DNA of 32,691 nt, taken from assembly GCF_030269515.1 (NCBI RefSeq), contig NZ_BSTM01000050.1, positions 1 to 32,691 of the forward strand, in the 5' to 3' direction. The translations under genes and the position numbers were made by a program. This DNA is from Actinomadura sp. NBRC 104412. GTDB taxonomy: Bacteria; Actinomycetota; Actinomycetes; Streptosporangiales; Streptosporangiaceae. Numbering within the stretch: position 1 is the stretch's first letter; each line of letters begins with the position of its first letter. Positions 32,091 through 32,691 of the stretch are shown here, one piece after another. Under the pieces are notes generated by a model, which saw only the letters and a list, made by a program, of their open reading frames with translations, was not told the DNA's origin and did not search any database.

Positions 32091-32565
32091 CCGGGGCAGA
32101 GGCTGCTCGGGAGCTTTGCGAGGGGACTAGACGGCCACCGGGCAGCCAAGCGCTCAGGCTCGTGTCTCAGGTGACGATGCACTGGTGACGTCCGCAGTGT
32201 CTGAGGGTTGATCGTGCCTGAGGCGGGGGGTTTGGCAGCCGGCAGCCCTCCGGTCCGTGCCGTGGCCGGTGGACCGGGCGGCCATGGTTGGCCGAATCGA
32301 GTTTTCCGACAGAGAAAAAGTTTATGGGTGCTGCGCGGTGGATTGTGGTGGCCGCTCTGGTCGTCGTGGCGGAAATCGTCGTGGCGGGGGTCGGTTCTTC
32401 ACCGTTGTGCGGTTGAACGACGCTGATCGGTCGGCCGGCGTGTTTCCAATGTTCTTGGCCGCGCTAGGATCTGGCGGGTCGGTGCTGGCCGCAATGTCTG
32501 AATCGGTCAGGCCGGGGATGTGGACGTCGACTGGCCACCAGGGACGAATGGCCGGTGATCGGGCG
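32091..32565. other. 475-bp spacer between element relic and IS
   Basis: No convincing gene. The only suggestive item is a 30-codon frame (ATG 32324 to TGA 32414) that encodes a hydrophobic peptide starting MGAARWIVVAALVVVAEIVV. It lacks a proper ribosome site and any family match I can name. It may be the signal-anchor end of a destroyed membrane or secreted protein. Confidence 0.4.
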
Positions 32566-32691
32566 TGAGCTTCCCCCCGTTCACCGGACACCTGTCCTGA
32601 GGTCACCGGCGATCATCAGGAAGGATGTTCGTCATGCCGTCACCACACCCGCCCGAGTTCCGGCGCCGCGCGGTCGAGCTGGCCCGCCAAG
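32566..32691 (+). mobile_element. Left end of an IS3-family insertion sequence (partial)
   Basis: TGAGCTTCCCCCCGTTCACC at 32566, followed by GGACACCTGTCC, resembles the terminal inverted repeat of IS3-group elements (TGA- ... GGACAC). It precedes a transposase start at the expected distance of about 65 bases. The element continues beyond the window, so its other end and target duplication are not visible. Confidence 0.6.
32634..32691 (+). CDS. IS3-family transposase OrfA, N-terminus (partial)
   Basis: ATG 32634 is preceded by AGGAAGGA at 32618-32625. The 19 residues MPSPHPPEFRRRAVELARQ match the invariable start of IS3-type OrfA proteins (MP-PYP-EFR-RAV-L-R), which leads into the helix-turn-helix that binds the IS ends. 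The gene runs off the right edge; OrfB with the DDE catalytic domain would follow. Confidence 0.8.
   Translation, partial: MPSPHPPEFRRRAVELARQ

Noticed and set aside
32324..32416. 30-codon hydrophobic peptide gene
   Set aside because: No convincing ribosome site, and the length is compatible with chance in this composition; kept only as a note in the spacer entry.

Overview
The window is very GC-rich (about 70%) with strong third-position G/C, GTG starts, XRE/DUF397/HATPase regulatory sets of the whiJ/abaA kind, a Ddn-type deazaflavin-dependent nitroreductase and an Rv1264-like adenylate cyclase. This points to an actinomycete, most likely a morphologically complex one (Streptomyces, Actinomadura or Streptosporangiales type). 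The genus is an inference.

Layout. Bases 1-5 kb: an unusual ECF sigma factor fused to a zinc-type anti-sigma motif, a membrane span and an extracytoplasmic Ig-like domain; a class III adenylate cyclase; and, on the opposite strand, a BBE-like flavin oxidase with a RibD/DHFR-like reductase. 5.6-7 kb: a small conserved protein and an alpha/beta hydrolase in one operon. 7-10.5 kb: a scarred regulatory zone with an AlkB-like relic lacking its metal site, two broken inverted DUF397 copies, an intact XRE-DUF397 pair, an intact HATPase and a relic of a second one.

10.5-20.5 kb is the core of the window: a compact minus-strand operon rmuC - HTH/degenerate-methylase/TRD protein - hsdM - hsdS - hsdR. 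It is a complete type I restriction-modification system preceded by an RmuC-family protein and by a 692-residue protein built like HsdM fused to half an HsdS, but without the NPPY/F catalytic motif and with an N-terminal DNA-binding domain. A 16-bp palindrome GATAAC-N4-GTTATC lies upstream of rmuC, and a near-copy lies upstream of the HTH-methylase-like gene. The inference is an autoregulated defence locus in which the pseudo-methylase senses or regulates and RmuC adds a second nuclease-like component.

20.6-24 kb: a lipoprotein, and a GlxA-like AraC regulator divergent from a SnoaL-like/NIPSNAP operon with repeated GTGGCAG boxes between them. 23.7-26 kb: a decaying cluster (PKD-domain relic, intact membrane protein, broken geranylgeranyl-reductase-like flavoprotein). 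26.2-27 kb: a truncated integrase whose reading frame runs into tRNA-Ser(GCT). 27-29.6 kb: a lipoprotein, an MpaB-family oxygenase and a Ddn-like protein, with good hairpin terminators. 29.9-32.1 kb: tRNA-Arg(ACG) followed by a 2.1-kb relic of an integrative element: broken integrase, frameshifted DUF2199 cargo, paired 12-bp-period arm-site-like repeats at both ends, and a far att copy that has decayed only by transitions. The window ends in the first codons of an IS3-type transposase.
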